From Streptomyces flavidovirens DSM 40150 (GTDB lineage Bacteria > Actinomycetota > Actinomycetes > Streptomycetales > Streptomycetaceae): a DNA stretch of 64,000 nucleotides. Every line of letters starts with the position of its first letter. Position 1 is the first letter of the stretch. Both the position numbers and the translations under genes were made by a program. The DNA is taken from NCBI RefSeq assembly GCF_000429085.1, contig NZ_AUBE01000012.1, positions 62,001-126,000 of the forward strand. The letters are read 5' to 3'. Below the pieces are notes generated by a model that searched no databases, had not been told where the DNA came from, and saw only the letters and a list, made by a program, of their open reading frames with translations. Positions 1 to 8,062 of this stretch are shown piece by piece.

Positions 1-2
1 CG

Positions 3-170
3 CCTGGGTACGCATCAGTGCCTGTGTCAGATCCGGTGATCTGTGACGTTCTGCGATTGGTGGCAGAGTTGTTCGAATGGTGTCGGGGACGGGGCTGTGT
101 TCGGGCAGGAGCAGGATGGTTCGCACGCGAAGCGGGGTATTTCCGGTCGTTTGTGGTGACCTTGAGTTGA
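3..170 (+). CDS. possible 3' end of a gene cut by the left edge
   Basis: An open frame enters from the left edge and runs 55 codons to a TGA at 168-170. Its translation shows a mixed composition (LRLVAELFEWCRGRG, then FAREAGYFRSFVV). No family is recognised. The best support is the terminator-like hairpin about 40 bases downstream. Third-position GC is only moderate, and a frame of this length can be open by chance in GC-rich DNA, so it may not be a gene. Confidence 0.25.
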   Translation, partial: PGYASVPVSDPVICDVLRLVAELFEWCRGRGCVRAGAGWFAREAGYFRSFVVTLS

Positions 171-211
171 GCGGCGGAGCCTGTCAGGCAAATGCAGGCC
201 GGGGCTTCTGC

Positions 212-236
212 GGCCGGTGAAGTGCCGGCCCTTTTG
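212..236 (+). terminator. intrinsic terminator-like hairpin
   Basis: A GGCCGG arm, a 7-base loop and a CCGGCC arm are followed by CTTTTGGG. The stem is short (6 bp) but entirely GC and has a small T run. It lies between the open frame from the left edge and the RacO-like gene, so it would end transcription of the former. Confidence 0.4.
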
Positions 237-259
237 GGTCCGTCCGGGGAGTGTTCACC

Positions 260-1186
260 GTGGCCCAGGGGATCGGCCGTGTGCCGTGTGAGCGTTTCGA
301 TGATCTGGTGGACCAGTCGGTTCGGCTGGTCCGGGTGATGACGGGGTGCCAGTTCACGCTGGCGGACATTGCGTTGGAGATCGCGCCGTTGCGTACGCAC
401 GGCGGGAACATGTCGCTCGGTGAAGAGGACCAGCCCGGAGTGGATGGCCTGTTACGCTTGTTCGCCGAGGCGATAGGGCTGTCGTTCCATACGGTGCGAA
501 CGTATCGGTGGGTGGCCGCACGGTGGCCGAAGGACCAGCGCCAGGACGGTGTCTCCTTCGAGGTCCACCGGATTCTGGCGTCGGCGCCGGATGCGTACGA
601 GCTGATCCAGCATCCGCCGGTCGACGAGCGGACAGGGGAGTCCCGGTAGAGCGGGGACGCCGCGAAGCGGGCGGCGGGCTGGCCGACCGCGACGCCCGTG
701 TCGGTGGCGGAGAAGGCCGAGGTGATCCAGGATCTCGCGCAGGACGAGCAGGTGGCGGCCCTGGTGGCATGTGACCTGCTGCACCGTCCGCAGGTGGCTT
801 TTAGGGCGATGCGAGACCCGCAGGCCCGTGAGCTGGTCAGTCAGGCTCAGTTCGACCAGGCCGGACTTGTCGAAGACGGTGAGGGGGAGGACTGGTGGGA
901 CGAAAGCGACGCTGCGGAAGTGGAGGAGGGGGTCGTTGATCCCGTGACGATCGTGCGGGGTTTCCACCGGGCGATGGAGTTCACGGACTTGATCGGAGTC
1001 TGCCAGTGGGCCGGGGCGAGCCAGCTGGTGCGGGCTGCGCGGACGGGAGTTCTCCGAGTCGCAACTCTCGCGGTGTTACGGCATTTGGAGAAGATCAGGG
1101 CGACTGCTGACTGGATCGAGAGGGCGGTCTCGACCGGCAAGGTGGACCTGGACGAGGCTCTGGCCAAGCTGCTGCGGGGCCAGTAG
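260..1186 (+). pseudogene. RacO/DUF6192-family protein interrupted by an in-frame amber codon
   Basis: Both halves match what I recall of the Streptomyces DUF6192 (RacO) family, of unknown function and about 300 residues. The N-terminal half has a helix-turn-helix-like stretch (LSFHTVRTYRWVAARWP). The C-terminal half carries SVAEKAEVIQDLARD-like and TDLIGVC segments and ends in LAKLLRG. The two halves share one reading frame and are separated only by TAG at 647-649, where ESR-stop-SGDAAKR falls at a position that is often Trp, so a TGG-to-TAG change is the simplest explanation. The start is placed at GTG 260 because GGGGAG at 247-252 sits 7 bases upstream; GTG 251 is possible. The RacP-like gene follows 2 bases after the stop. 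The protein would be truncated unless the stop is suppressed or is a sequencing error. Confidence 0.7.
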
Positions 1187-1188
1187 TC

Positions 1189-1607
1189 ATGAAGCGGCGG
1201 GCGGGGCTGCCCGCTCATGTTCATGCCGAAGCGGTACGCAAGGCCCTGCAAGAGGCACGGCCTGACGGACTGCACGGGAAGCAGCTGGCCAAGGCCACCC
1301 AGCGGTCCCCCGCGCAGGTCTGGACTGGGATTACGTTCCTGCGCAGGGTCGCGGTCAAGGAAGGGCTGCCGCCCGTGACGCACAACCGCCGGGACGGCTT
1401 CCAGCTCTCGGAGGACCCCGGAGTCTGGATCGCTTACGAGCGGGCGGTCCTCGAGGCCGAGTTGCACCGGATGACGAACTTCATCACCGGGATCGTCGCC
1501 CCGCACACCAAACGCGCCCCGAAGGACAAGTGGCCCGCCTGGTCCTGGAACAGCTCGGAGGGATCAGAGCCACCCTCGAAGTCCTCACCCGCATGGAACG
1601 GCCATGA
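1189..1607 (+). pseudogene. RacP-like protein with a C-terminal frameshift
   Basis: This begins 2 bases after the RacO-like gene, as expected for a RacO-RacP pair. The N-terminal 110 residues read well: a small winged-helix-like segment (LHGKQLAKATQRSPAQVW), then RRDGFQLSEDPGVWIAYERA. At about 1530 the frame changes. In the original frame the protein continues as an odd Trp/Ser/Pro-rich tail, whereas the adjacent frame reads VARLVLEQLGGIRATLEVL and ends at TGA 1605-1607, which is the family-like ending. One missing G between AAG and GTG at about 1530 explains this. The restored stop overlaps the transposase ATG (ATGA at 1604-1607). Function unknown; the helix-turn-helix character suggests DNA binding. 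Confidence 0.6.
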
Positions 1608-2559
1608 CCAGCCCGGACATGGGGCAACCGGCCGCGAGGGAACGGCACTGCCCCAGCGACATGACGGACGCCGAATGGGCCGTCCTGGAGCCTCTGCTGC
1701 CACCGCTGGCCTGCACCCAGCCCACGGGCGGACGCCCGGAGAAACACCCGAGACGCAACGTCGTCGACGCCATCCGCTACGTCAACGACAACGGTGTGAA
1801 GTGGAGGTCCGTGCCCGTCGACTTCGGCATCCCCTGGCGCACTGTCTACGGATTCTTTCAGCGCTGGCGGGCCAGCGGGGACCTGGCCCGCATCCACGCC
1901 GAGCTGTATGAACAAGTCCGCGTCCATGGCGGCCTCAACCCCCGCACCGTCGCGGTGATCCTGGACTCCCAGTCCGTCAAGGGGGCCGAGACGGTCGGCA
2001 AGGACTCCCGCGCTTCGACGGCCACAAGATGATCAATGGAAGGAAACGGCATCTGGCCGTTGACATGCGAGGCATGCCCCTGACGGTGATGGTCGCCGAA
2101 GCCTCCCCGTACGACAGCGTCCCTGCCCGTGACCTGCTCTTCCGTCTCCGCCTCACGCACCCCGAGGTCACCGTCGTGTGGGCGGATTCCGCCTACGGCG
2201 GCCCCCTCGTCGACTGGGCCCGCTCATTTCTGGGCCTGACCCTCAAAACGGTGCCCCGCAAGGACCAGGCCGGCTTCGCCGTGCTCGCGAAACGGTGGCG
2301 CGTGGAACGGGCCATCTCGTGGGTCATGCGAGCCCGCAGAAACGTCCGGGGCTACGAACGGCTCATCTCGCACAGCGAAGCCCACATCACCTGGACCACC
2401 ATCACCCTCATGGCCCGCCGCCTCACCCGCCCTCCCCGACCGCCACGCACCACGCCGCACCTCCCCGAGCCGGTGAAAACAGCCACCCCCAAACCCACGC
2501 CGATCCGCCTCCGGATGCAGCCCCAGACGATCCGGCTGGCCCCTGCTGTCTTGCGCTGA
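1604..2559 (+). pseudogene. IS5-type (DDE) transposase in two frames
   Basis: The first frame (1604-2032) encodes the N-terminal DUF4096-type region (MTDAEWAVLEPLLPP, KWRSVPVDFGIPWRTVYGFF) and the first catalytic Asp in ILDSQSVKGAETVGKDSR. The second frame (2029-2559) carries NGRKRHLAVD, the second Asp in VVWADSAYGG and the Glu-containing ERAISWVMRARR. The family sequence expects SRGF-DG at the junction, so a single missing base near 2012 (CGC-GCTTC instead of CGC-GGCTTC) accounts for the break. Some IS5 (IS427-group) elements use programmed frameshifting, but no obvious slippery heptamer is seen here. No terminal inverted repeats were found, and the left side is occupied by the RacP-like reading frame, so this is probably an inactive remnant. 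Confidence 0.7.
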
Positions 2560-2636
2560 CCTGGGGCTACGCGCCCACCGGTCCGGTCGGCGGGATCGCA
2601 CCGACCGCCCCCTCCAAGCGCCAGGAGCCGATCTGA

Positions 2637-3359
2637 TCACTCCGTTACGGGCAGGCATTCGGCGAGCAGATCGACGATGTCGCGCCAGGCTCGCTGTGCG
2701 TGTCGTGGGTGGTAGCCGACGCCCGGGGGTGTGGTGTGGTTGACCGGTGGGTGGTGGAAGGCATGCAGGGCCCCGCCGTAGACCACGCAACGCCAGTCGA
2801 CGCCCGCGTCCCGCATCTCGGCGGTGAACGCTTCCCGTTGCGCGGGCGGCATGATCGGGTCTTCCGATCCGACCCCCGCCCATACGGGGCAGCGAATGCG
2901 TGCCGCCTCGCCCGGTCGGCCCGTGGTCAGTGCGTTGACCGTACCGATCGCGCGCAAGTCGACTCCATCGCGCCCGAGTTCCAGCACAATCGCGCCCCCG
3001 GTGCCGTAGCCGATTGCGGCGACCCGGTCGAGGTTCGTCCGTGGTTCGGCGCGCAGCACATCAAGTGCAGCATGGCCAATGCCCCGCATACGGTCGGGGT
3101 CTGCGAGCAGCGGCATGCAACGGGCCAGCATCTCCTCGGGGTTGTCCAAATAGCGCCCGCCGTGGAGGTCAAAGGCCAGCGCCACGTATCCCAGCTCAGC
3201 CAGGGCATCGGCTCGGCGGCGCTCGACGTCGCTGAGCCCCGTCCCCTCAGGCCCGATCAGGACTGCGGGCCGACGCTCATCGCCGGCAGGGAGCGCGAGG
3301 TGCCCGACCATCGCGAGAGCATCGGCCGGGTATTCGACCGTACGTGTTGTGATCGTCAT
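2637..3359 (-). CDS. dienelactone hydrolase-family protein lacking the usual nucleophile
   Basis: A 240-residue alpha/beta hydrolase of the dienelactone hydrolase family. The family pattern is visible: PAVLIGPEG near residues 31-39, LAFDLHGGRY at 61-70, the nucleophile-elbow region at 116-122, GVGSEDPIMP supplying the acid, and HAFHHP supplying the histidine. The elbow reads I-G-Y-G-T-G-G where family members normally have G-x-C-x-G-G or a Ser, so the nucleophile position (residue 119) is Gly. The acid and His appear intact. The start is set at ATG 3359 because upstream codons do not look like protein. It is convergent with the transposase remnant. It may be a non-hydrolytic relative or a damaged enzyme. 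Confidence 0.8.
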   Translation of the reverse strand: MTITTRTVEYPADALAMVGHLALPAGDERRPAVLIGPEGTGLSDVERRRADALAELGYVALAFDLHGGRYLDNPEEMLARCMPLLADPDRMRGIGHAALDVLRAEPRTNLDRVAAIGYGTGGAIVLELGRDGVDLRAIGTVNALTTGRPGEAARIRCPVWAGVGSEDPIMPPAQREAFTAEMRDAGVDWRCVVYGGALHAFHHPPVNHTTPPGVGYHPRHAQRAWRDIVDLLAECLPVTE

Positions 3360-3871
3360 GAGGCTGGACCGTAGTGACCATCCAGCCAGGTCGGGCCGGT
3401 GTTCACCGTCGGCAGAAGGTGGTCCGTCGCGGCTGCACGAGGATTGTGTCAACTCCCCTAGTGGCATCCCGATCTCACAGAGCGTTACAGACCGTCGGTT
3501 CTGGCACAGCTACTCAAGAAGTGGCTTCGAGAGGACGAGCGCAGCAGTAAATGCGTGATCCGGTCCTCAGGATCGAGCCCGCAGCCGAGGACGACAAGCC
3601 GAAGACGCGTACGAGCGAGGTTAGTTGCTGGAGGTGCCCAGCCCTCTGCGTCTCTCCCAGGAGCCGAAGCCACAATGGAAGTGGCTCCGGGTGATCAGCT
3701 CGGGGTGGCTAACCGGGACCCCCGAATGAGCATGGCGGTCCGTTCAGCCCCGTGACGAACAAGGCTGCTCTCTCCACCCGCCGGGTATCCACACGGGGCG
3801 GCGTCACCATGAGGTCCGCTTGATCAATTGCCCCATATCGAGACATTGGCAAGGTGTGGGTGGGATCGGGT
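3360..3871. other. intergenic, no gene recognised
   Basis: About 510 bases upstream of the dienelactone hydrolase-like gene and downstream of the sortase gene. Short open frames occur but none has a credible ribosome site or recognisable product. No tRNA-like fold, repeat array or clear terminator was seen. Confidence 0.4.
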
Positions 3872-4495
3872 TCAGTGCACTGCTCGGAGCCGGTCCTTTG
3901 CCGTGGGCTTCCCGTAGAGGACGAGGTTTTCGAGGTACCGGCCGGCCGCTTGGTCGTACCGTCCGGCGCAGGTGATCAGGGCCAGTCTGGGGGCGCCGTC
4001 ACGGTTGAACAGGTCGGCGGGCAAGGCGTCCTGTCGGTAGGTGCGGCGCGCCGTGATGCGGTAGGCGTAGGCCCGACCGTCGGCGCCGGTCAGCACCACG
4101 CGGGCGCCGAGCGGCAGGTCGTGCAGCAGGGCGAACGTTCCCAGCCCGCTTTCCCTGGTGTCGACGTGCCCGGCGACCAGAACGGTTCCGCGTGAGGCAC
4201 CGGGAGCCGCGCCCAAAGCCCACCATCCGCCGACGTCAGGCTCTTCGGGCACGGCCAGCACCCCGTCGACCGTCGCTGCGACCGGCACAACGTGGGCCTT
4301 GAACCGCCCCGGTCCCCGGATGCTCTGGGGTGGTGAGGCCAGCGCAAGGCCACCTGCCACCGTGCCCTGAACGGGAGGCAGCGGGCCCGCATCCCTGAGG
4401 GAGAGCTGCGGGCCGCTGATCATCACCCACCCGGCTGCCATGGCGCCCAGACCGCTCGCCGCCACCGCCCCGGCGGCGAGCCGGCGTCCTGACAC
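3872..4495 (-). CDS. class F sortase
   Basis: A 207-residue extracellular transpeptidase of the actinobacterial class F type. An N-terminal membrane segment (residues about 6-26, GAVAASGLGAMAAGWVMI) anchors it. The catalytic triad is in place: His in VLVAGHVDTR, Cys in LITCAGRY and Arg in AAGRYLENLV. Sortases cleave a C-terminal sorting signal on secreted proteins and attach them to the envelope. The DUF4142 gene lies immediately upstream, 3 bases away on the same strand, so the two are almost certainly co-transcribed and functionally linked. Class F enzymes are usually about 200-230 residues, so this is full length. Confidence 0.88.
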   Translation of the reverse strand: MSGRRLAAGAVAASGLGAMAAGWVMISGPQLSLRDAGPLPPVQGTVAGGLALASPPQSIRGPGRFKAHVVPVAATVDGVLAVPEEPDVGGWWALGAAPGASRGTVLVAGHVDTRESGLGTFALLHDLPLGARVVLTGADGRAYAYRITARRTYRQDALPADLFNRDGAPRLALITCAGRYDQAAGRYLENLVLYGKPTAKDRLRAVH

Positions 4496-4498
4496 GGC

Positions 4499-5179
4499 CT
4501 ACGGCTGGTCGGCGGAACGGCGCCGGTTGCGCAGGACCCAGACCGCCCCGCAGGTGGCCAGAAGTCCACCACCGGCCAGACTGGCTACGCCCGCCAGGGA
4601 CAGTGAGCCGTCGTCGGCGGCCAGTTGTCCACCGGTACCGGCATGGACCTTGCTCGCGTCCTTGCCCGCGTGGCAGACACCGCCCCGGACCATGTCGAGG
4701 TGCATCGCCACCACAGGTCGCGCACTGCGAGCAGCGGCCTTGACCTCGGCATTCTGCCCTGCTGACAGCTCTCGGTCGATGAGTGCCAAGGTCGCGGTGT
4801 GCGCGGCCTCCTGTGCCTTCAGCCACGCCGCGTCGTAAGCGGGCGTACCGGCCTTGGCCCGAACGGCGGCCAACTGCTTTTCCTGCTCGGCGGTCGGGGA
4901 GCCGGGCAGCGTGATGCGCAGCTTGCCCGCCAGCATCTTTACATCCGTGTCCAGCTTGGTGTGGTCACGCACCAGCACCCGGCCGACCTTCTCCACACAC
5001 TCGGTGGTCGCGTGCTTCTGAGCGTCCTCGCCTGCGGCGATCTCCGCCAGATTGCCTTGGTGGGCCGCCTTGACGAACATCGTGTCCTGGGCACTCACGG
5101 TGGCCGCGAGCGCGGGCGTCACACCTATGCTCGACAGGAACATCACGGCTGCGGCGACAGGCGCCAGTCGTATGCGCAT
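4499..5179 (-). CDS. DUF4142 (ferritin-like) secreted protein with C-terminal membrane anchor
   Basis: A 226-residue protein with a signal peptide (MRIRLAPVAAAVMFLSSIGV, ending near ALAA). The DUF4142 helical domain follows, recognisable from FVKAAHQGNLAEIAAGEDAQ, VRDHTKLDTDVKMLA and AAHTATLALIDRELS. A C-terminal hydrophobic segment (SLAGVASLAGGGLLATCGAVWVL) ends in RNRRRSADQP, the layout of a cell-wall sorting signal, although no LPxTG-like motif is seen before it. The start at 5179 is chosen for the GGAAGGGAG ribosome site; the frame extends further upstream without protein-like character. Directly upstream of the class F sortase, it is the likely substrate or partner of that enzyme. Confidence 0.85.
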   Translation of the reverse strand: MRIRLAPVAAAVMFLSSIGVTPALAATVSAQDTMFVKAAHQGNLAEIAAGEDAQKHATTECVEKVGRVLVRDHTKLDTDVKMLAGKLRITLPGSPTAEQEKQLAAVRAKAGTPAYDAAWLKAQEAAHTATLALIDRELSAGQNAEVKAAARSARPVVAMHLDMVRGGVCHAGKDASKVHAGTGGQLAADDGSLSLAGVASLAGGGLLATCGAVWVLRNRRRSADQP

Positions 5180-5427
5180 GGAAACTGCTCCCTTCCTTGC
5201 GGCAGGCAGCGCGTCATCGGCCGCCAGACCGCTCCATGGAATGGGCGCGCTCGATACAGCGCCCGGCAGCATCCATCCCGCAAACACGCCGAACATCCAC
5301 AGGTGCAGCCTTGAATTCACACCAATGGCCGACATGGCGGGTGTCCGGCGAAGGACAACCCTCTGCGCGGCCATCGCGGGTTACGGGGAGTCAACCGCTG
5401 GAGGGCTGTGCCCCTTCCCCGGACGTC

Positions 5428-5453
5428 GGCACGTAGGCACGTAGGCACGTAGG
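5428..5453. repeat. three-copy 8-bp tandem repeat
   Basis: GGCACGTA is repeated three times head to tail at the 3' end of the ligase remnant. Probably replication slippage in non-coding DNA. Confidence 0.6.
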
Positions 5454-5890
5454 CCACAGTGGCGTCCAGACGCAGCCTGACCAAGCGCAGCGGGTGTCTC
5501 CCCGCGCCTCGGTCGATCGCGGCGTCCGCGCTGACTTCGGCCACCAGCTCAGGGACGACCAGGATCGGACTGAGGGGTTCACAGCTGCCCCATGTGGTCG
5601 TGAACCGTACTCCGTCCATGGATGGTCGGAGCCGGCGGCGGTGAGGGTGTCGGTGAGCTGGCGGGCGGTGTCCGGCTTCAGCGGTGTGGTGCGGCCGACC
5701 GGGCGCAGCTGGCCTTGTTCGCCGTACCGTCCAAGGACGAGCAGCTGCGGTCGGCTCAGCGTGCCGGTGACGCCTCCGACGATCGCTTCGGTGGTCTCAC
5801 GACAGCGGACCTTGAACCAGCCGCGGGCGCCCGGCATGTATCGCTGTCCGAGCCTCTGGGTGACCCTCCACGCCCCTTCCGTCCAGGAGA
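5430..5890 (-). pseudogene. ATP-dependent DNA ligase C-terminal remnant
   Basis: Only the C-terminal OB-fold part of a LigD-type ATP-dependent DNA ligase is left. One frame reads PGARGWFKVRCRETTEAIVG, TGTLSRPQLLVLGRYG and HPWT. A neighbouring frame then continues GVRFTTTWGS, VAEVSADAAIDRGAGRHPLR and RLRLDATV. The shift lies near 5612. The nucleotidyl-transferase domain with the active-site lysine is absent, and upstream frames are closed by stops. This is a non-functional fragment inside a stretch of decaying genes. Confidence 0.75.
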
Positions 5891-6009
5891 CACGGCCTCA
5901 CAACGCCTCGCTGAGGCATACCAGCTGACGCTGCCCCAGCTCCTCGACAGCGCCGACATCACCTTGAACCGCCACAGCACACAGGTCCTGTGTGGTGGAT
6001 GATGACGGA

Positions 6010-6561
6010 ATGGCGAACTTGACTAGACGAGTCGAACTTTTCACCGGGAACGACGACGATCCTCGGTTCAGCGGCCCTGCCACCGGTGACGAGCGGCAGA
6101 TGCTCGTCGGCTTTCTGCAGGGACAGCGTGCGACTCTGCAGCTGAAGTGCACCGGCCTGGACGGGCAGTTGTCCCGGCGGGCCGTGGAGCCGTCCACGCT
6201 TTCCCTGCTCGGTCTGATCCGGCACCTCGCGGATGTAGAGCGGCGCTGGTTCCGGCAGGTGCTGGCTGGACAAGATGCAGCGCCCCTCTTCTCGTCGAGT
6301 GCGGCCCCTGACGGGGACTTCGACGGTGCGGTGTCCGACCCCGCGGTCATCGCGGCGGCGTGGGAGGCGTGGCGTTCGGAGGTGGAGTTCGCCGACCGCT
6401 TCGTCACCGAGGCACCCGACCTCGACATCGAGGGCCACGACGCGTGGCGCGGGACGGTGTCACTGCGCTGGGTGGTCATCCACATGGTCGAGGAGTACGC
6501 GCGGCACAACGGGCACGCCGACCTGCTTCGGGAGCGGATTGATGGAGCGATAGGGCTGTGA
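6010..6561 (+). CDS. DinB-like / DUF664 protein
   Basis: A four-helix protein of the DinB/DUF664 superfamily (about 183 residues), often a metal-binding, thiol-dependent transferase or hydrolase fold in actinobacteria. Visible family features are DERQMLVGFLQGQRATLQLK, SLLGLIRHLADVERRWFRQ with the first His, and VVIHMVEEYARHNGHADLLR supplying the two later His residues (H-x-n-HNGH). All three candidate metal ligands are present. ATG 6010 is preferred; GTG 5992 is an in-frame alternative. It is the one intact gene between two remnants. Confidence 0.82.
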   Translation: MANLTRRVELFTGNDDDPRFSGPATGDERQMLVGFLQGQRATLQLKCTGLDGQLSRRAVEPSTLSLLGLIRHLADVERRWFRQVLAGQDAAPLFSSSAAPDGDFDGAVSDPAVIAAAWEAWRSEVEFADRFVTEAPDLDIEGHDAWRGTVSLRWVVIHMVEEYARHNGHADLLRERIDGAIGL

Positions 6562-6616
6562 GAGCCGGGGAGAGCGCGGCCGAAGGTCGCTGGTGTGCGG
6601 TAGGAAGCCGACCAGC

Positions 6617-7520
6617 TCAAGTGCTTGTGGCGTACGGCACCGACGTCGATGGTCTCCCGCGACACCGGTGCCGACCGTCAGCGGACCAGGAGAGACTCGA
6701 AGCAGCCCTCTTCCCCGGCCACGACGACCGCCGATCCGGCACAGGGCGAGTTCGGCGGGTACGGCGGGTAGGGCTCGGCGGTGAGCGACGGGACCGGATC
6801 GATGCCCAGGCCAGGCCGGCGAAGGCTAGCGAACTTTCCCGCCCACTCCGCGATCCTGATCGTCTTCTGGGCCAGAAGCCCGCGCGGGCCCAGGCGTCGG
6901 CGAGCGTCGTGGGGCTGGTCGCGGGAGTGCTCTGGAGGCAGACCTCCTCGCGCAGTTGACGCAGCTCTACCGTAGCGGTGTCCGCCAGCGGATGTCCGCC
7001 CCGGAGTGCGACCAAGGGTGCATCCTTCAGCAGCACGGTCGTCGTGACACCGTCGGCGGGCGTCAGACCGGGCGGGTAGTCGCTGACGACGGCGAGGGCG
7101 GATATTCCGGTCCGTCGGGCGTTGCATCAACGTGCTGGTCGGGCCTTCGGCCGTACGGTCTCCACCCTGGGCCTGGGTGTGTGAACGCGCGCAGCGCCGT
7201 GGGCAGCAGCGAGATGTTCGCCGTGGCGAAGGTGCCGACCCGCACCGAGCCGCCCTTGGCCGGTGTGCAAGGCGGTGAGCTCCCACTCGGCTCGTGCCAG
7301 GCGTTCGAGCACCTCTACGGCGTGCCGGTGCAGGGTGCGTCCGGCCGGGTTCAGGCGTACGCCGTGGCGGGCCGGCCCCCCTCCCGGCTGCTCCAGCGCC
7401 GCGATGCGCCGGGACACCGCGGATTGGTTGTAGTTGAGCGGGGCAGCGGCCGGTGAACGGTCCGGTGACGGCGACCGCCACCAGCAGACGCAGCGCGTCG
7501 GTCGGCGACGCGCCGTCTGA
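6617..7520 (-). pseudogene. LysR-family transcriptional regulator, decayed
   Basis: Pieces of a LysR regulator appear in order along the minus strand but in different frames. The helix-turn-helix is around 7400-7510 (DALRLLVAVAVTG, then LNYNQSAVSRRIAALEQ), the linker reads VRLNPAGRTLHRHAVEVLER, and VRVGTFATANISLLP-like and LVALRGGHPLADTATVELRQ segments of the effector domain lie near 6950-7250. At least three frame changes are needed to join them, and a proper start codon is not evident. Non-functional. Confidence 0.75.
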
Positions 7521-7544
7521 CCGAGGCGCTCGTCGCCTATTACC

Positions 7545-8062
7545 GTGCGGCGCATCAGGTGCACGACAGCGCCCGCCCGCGGCCGGTGGACTTTCGGGGA
7601 ATCGGGAGATCGCCGGGGACTGGCTTCGCTTGCGGCGGAGGCGAAGGGGTGGAGTGACAGCGGCAAACCTGCAGACAAGTGGTTCGAGGCGCGGAGCCAG
7701 GCAGTGGAGTGGCACCAGATCGTGGGTGAGCTGTACCAGCAGGCACGGGGGCTGGGATGACATCAGCGTGTACCGCATGGTGGGGCGAGGTTCCATTGGC
7801 CGGATCAGCATCTCGCCCGCCCCTGCTCAGAGCGGCGACACCGTCGCAACAGCAGTCCGCGTGTCTGGCGTGGCCAGTCGCAACGCCGCGGGCCTCGGGG
7901 TCAGTTCAAGCGGCGGAGGACTCGCCTTGCGTCACTGGTCCAGCGCATCGGATCGATGGTCCCGCGTCTCTCCGGCCTCCTCCTCGCGACGAGGGCCGGG
8001 GCGTGGCTGCCCGGCGCACCCGGCGTCGGCGGTGTGCCGCGCCCCGGTGACCGCCGGGCGCG
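7545..8062 (+). other. non-coding stretch with a possible C-terminal remnant
   Basis: About 520 bases between the LysR remnant and the helicase. One stretch (about 7620-7760, plus strand) translates to a protein-like C-terminus (AAEAKGWSDSGKPADKWFEA, then EWHQIVGELYQQARGLG and a stop). It has no credible start and could be the end of a degraded gene. The rest shows nothing recognisable. Confidence 0.3.

Noticed and set aside
1604..2559. Programmed -1 frameshift in the IS5-type transposase
   Set aside because: Possible for some IS5 groups, but no slippery heptamer was found at the overlap and a single missing G explains the break.
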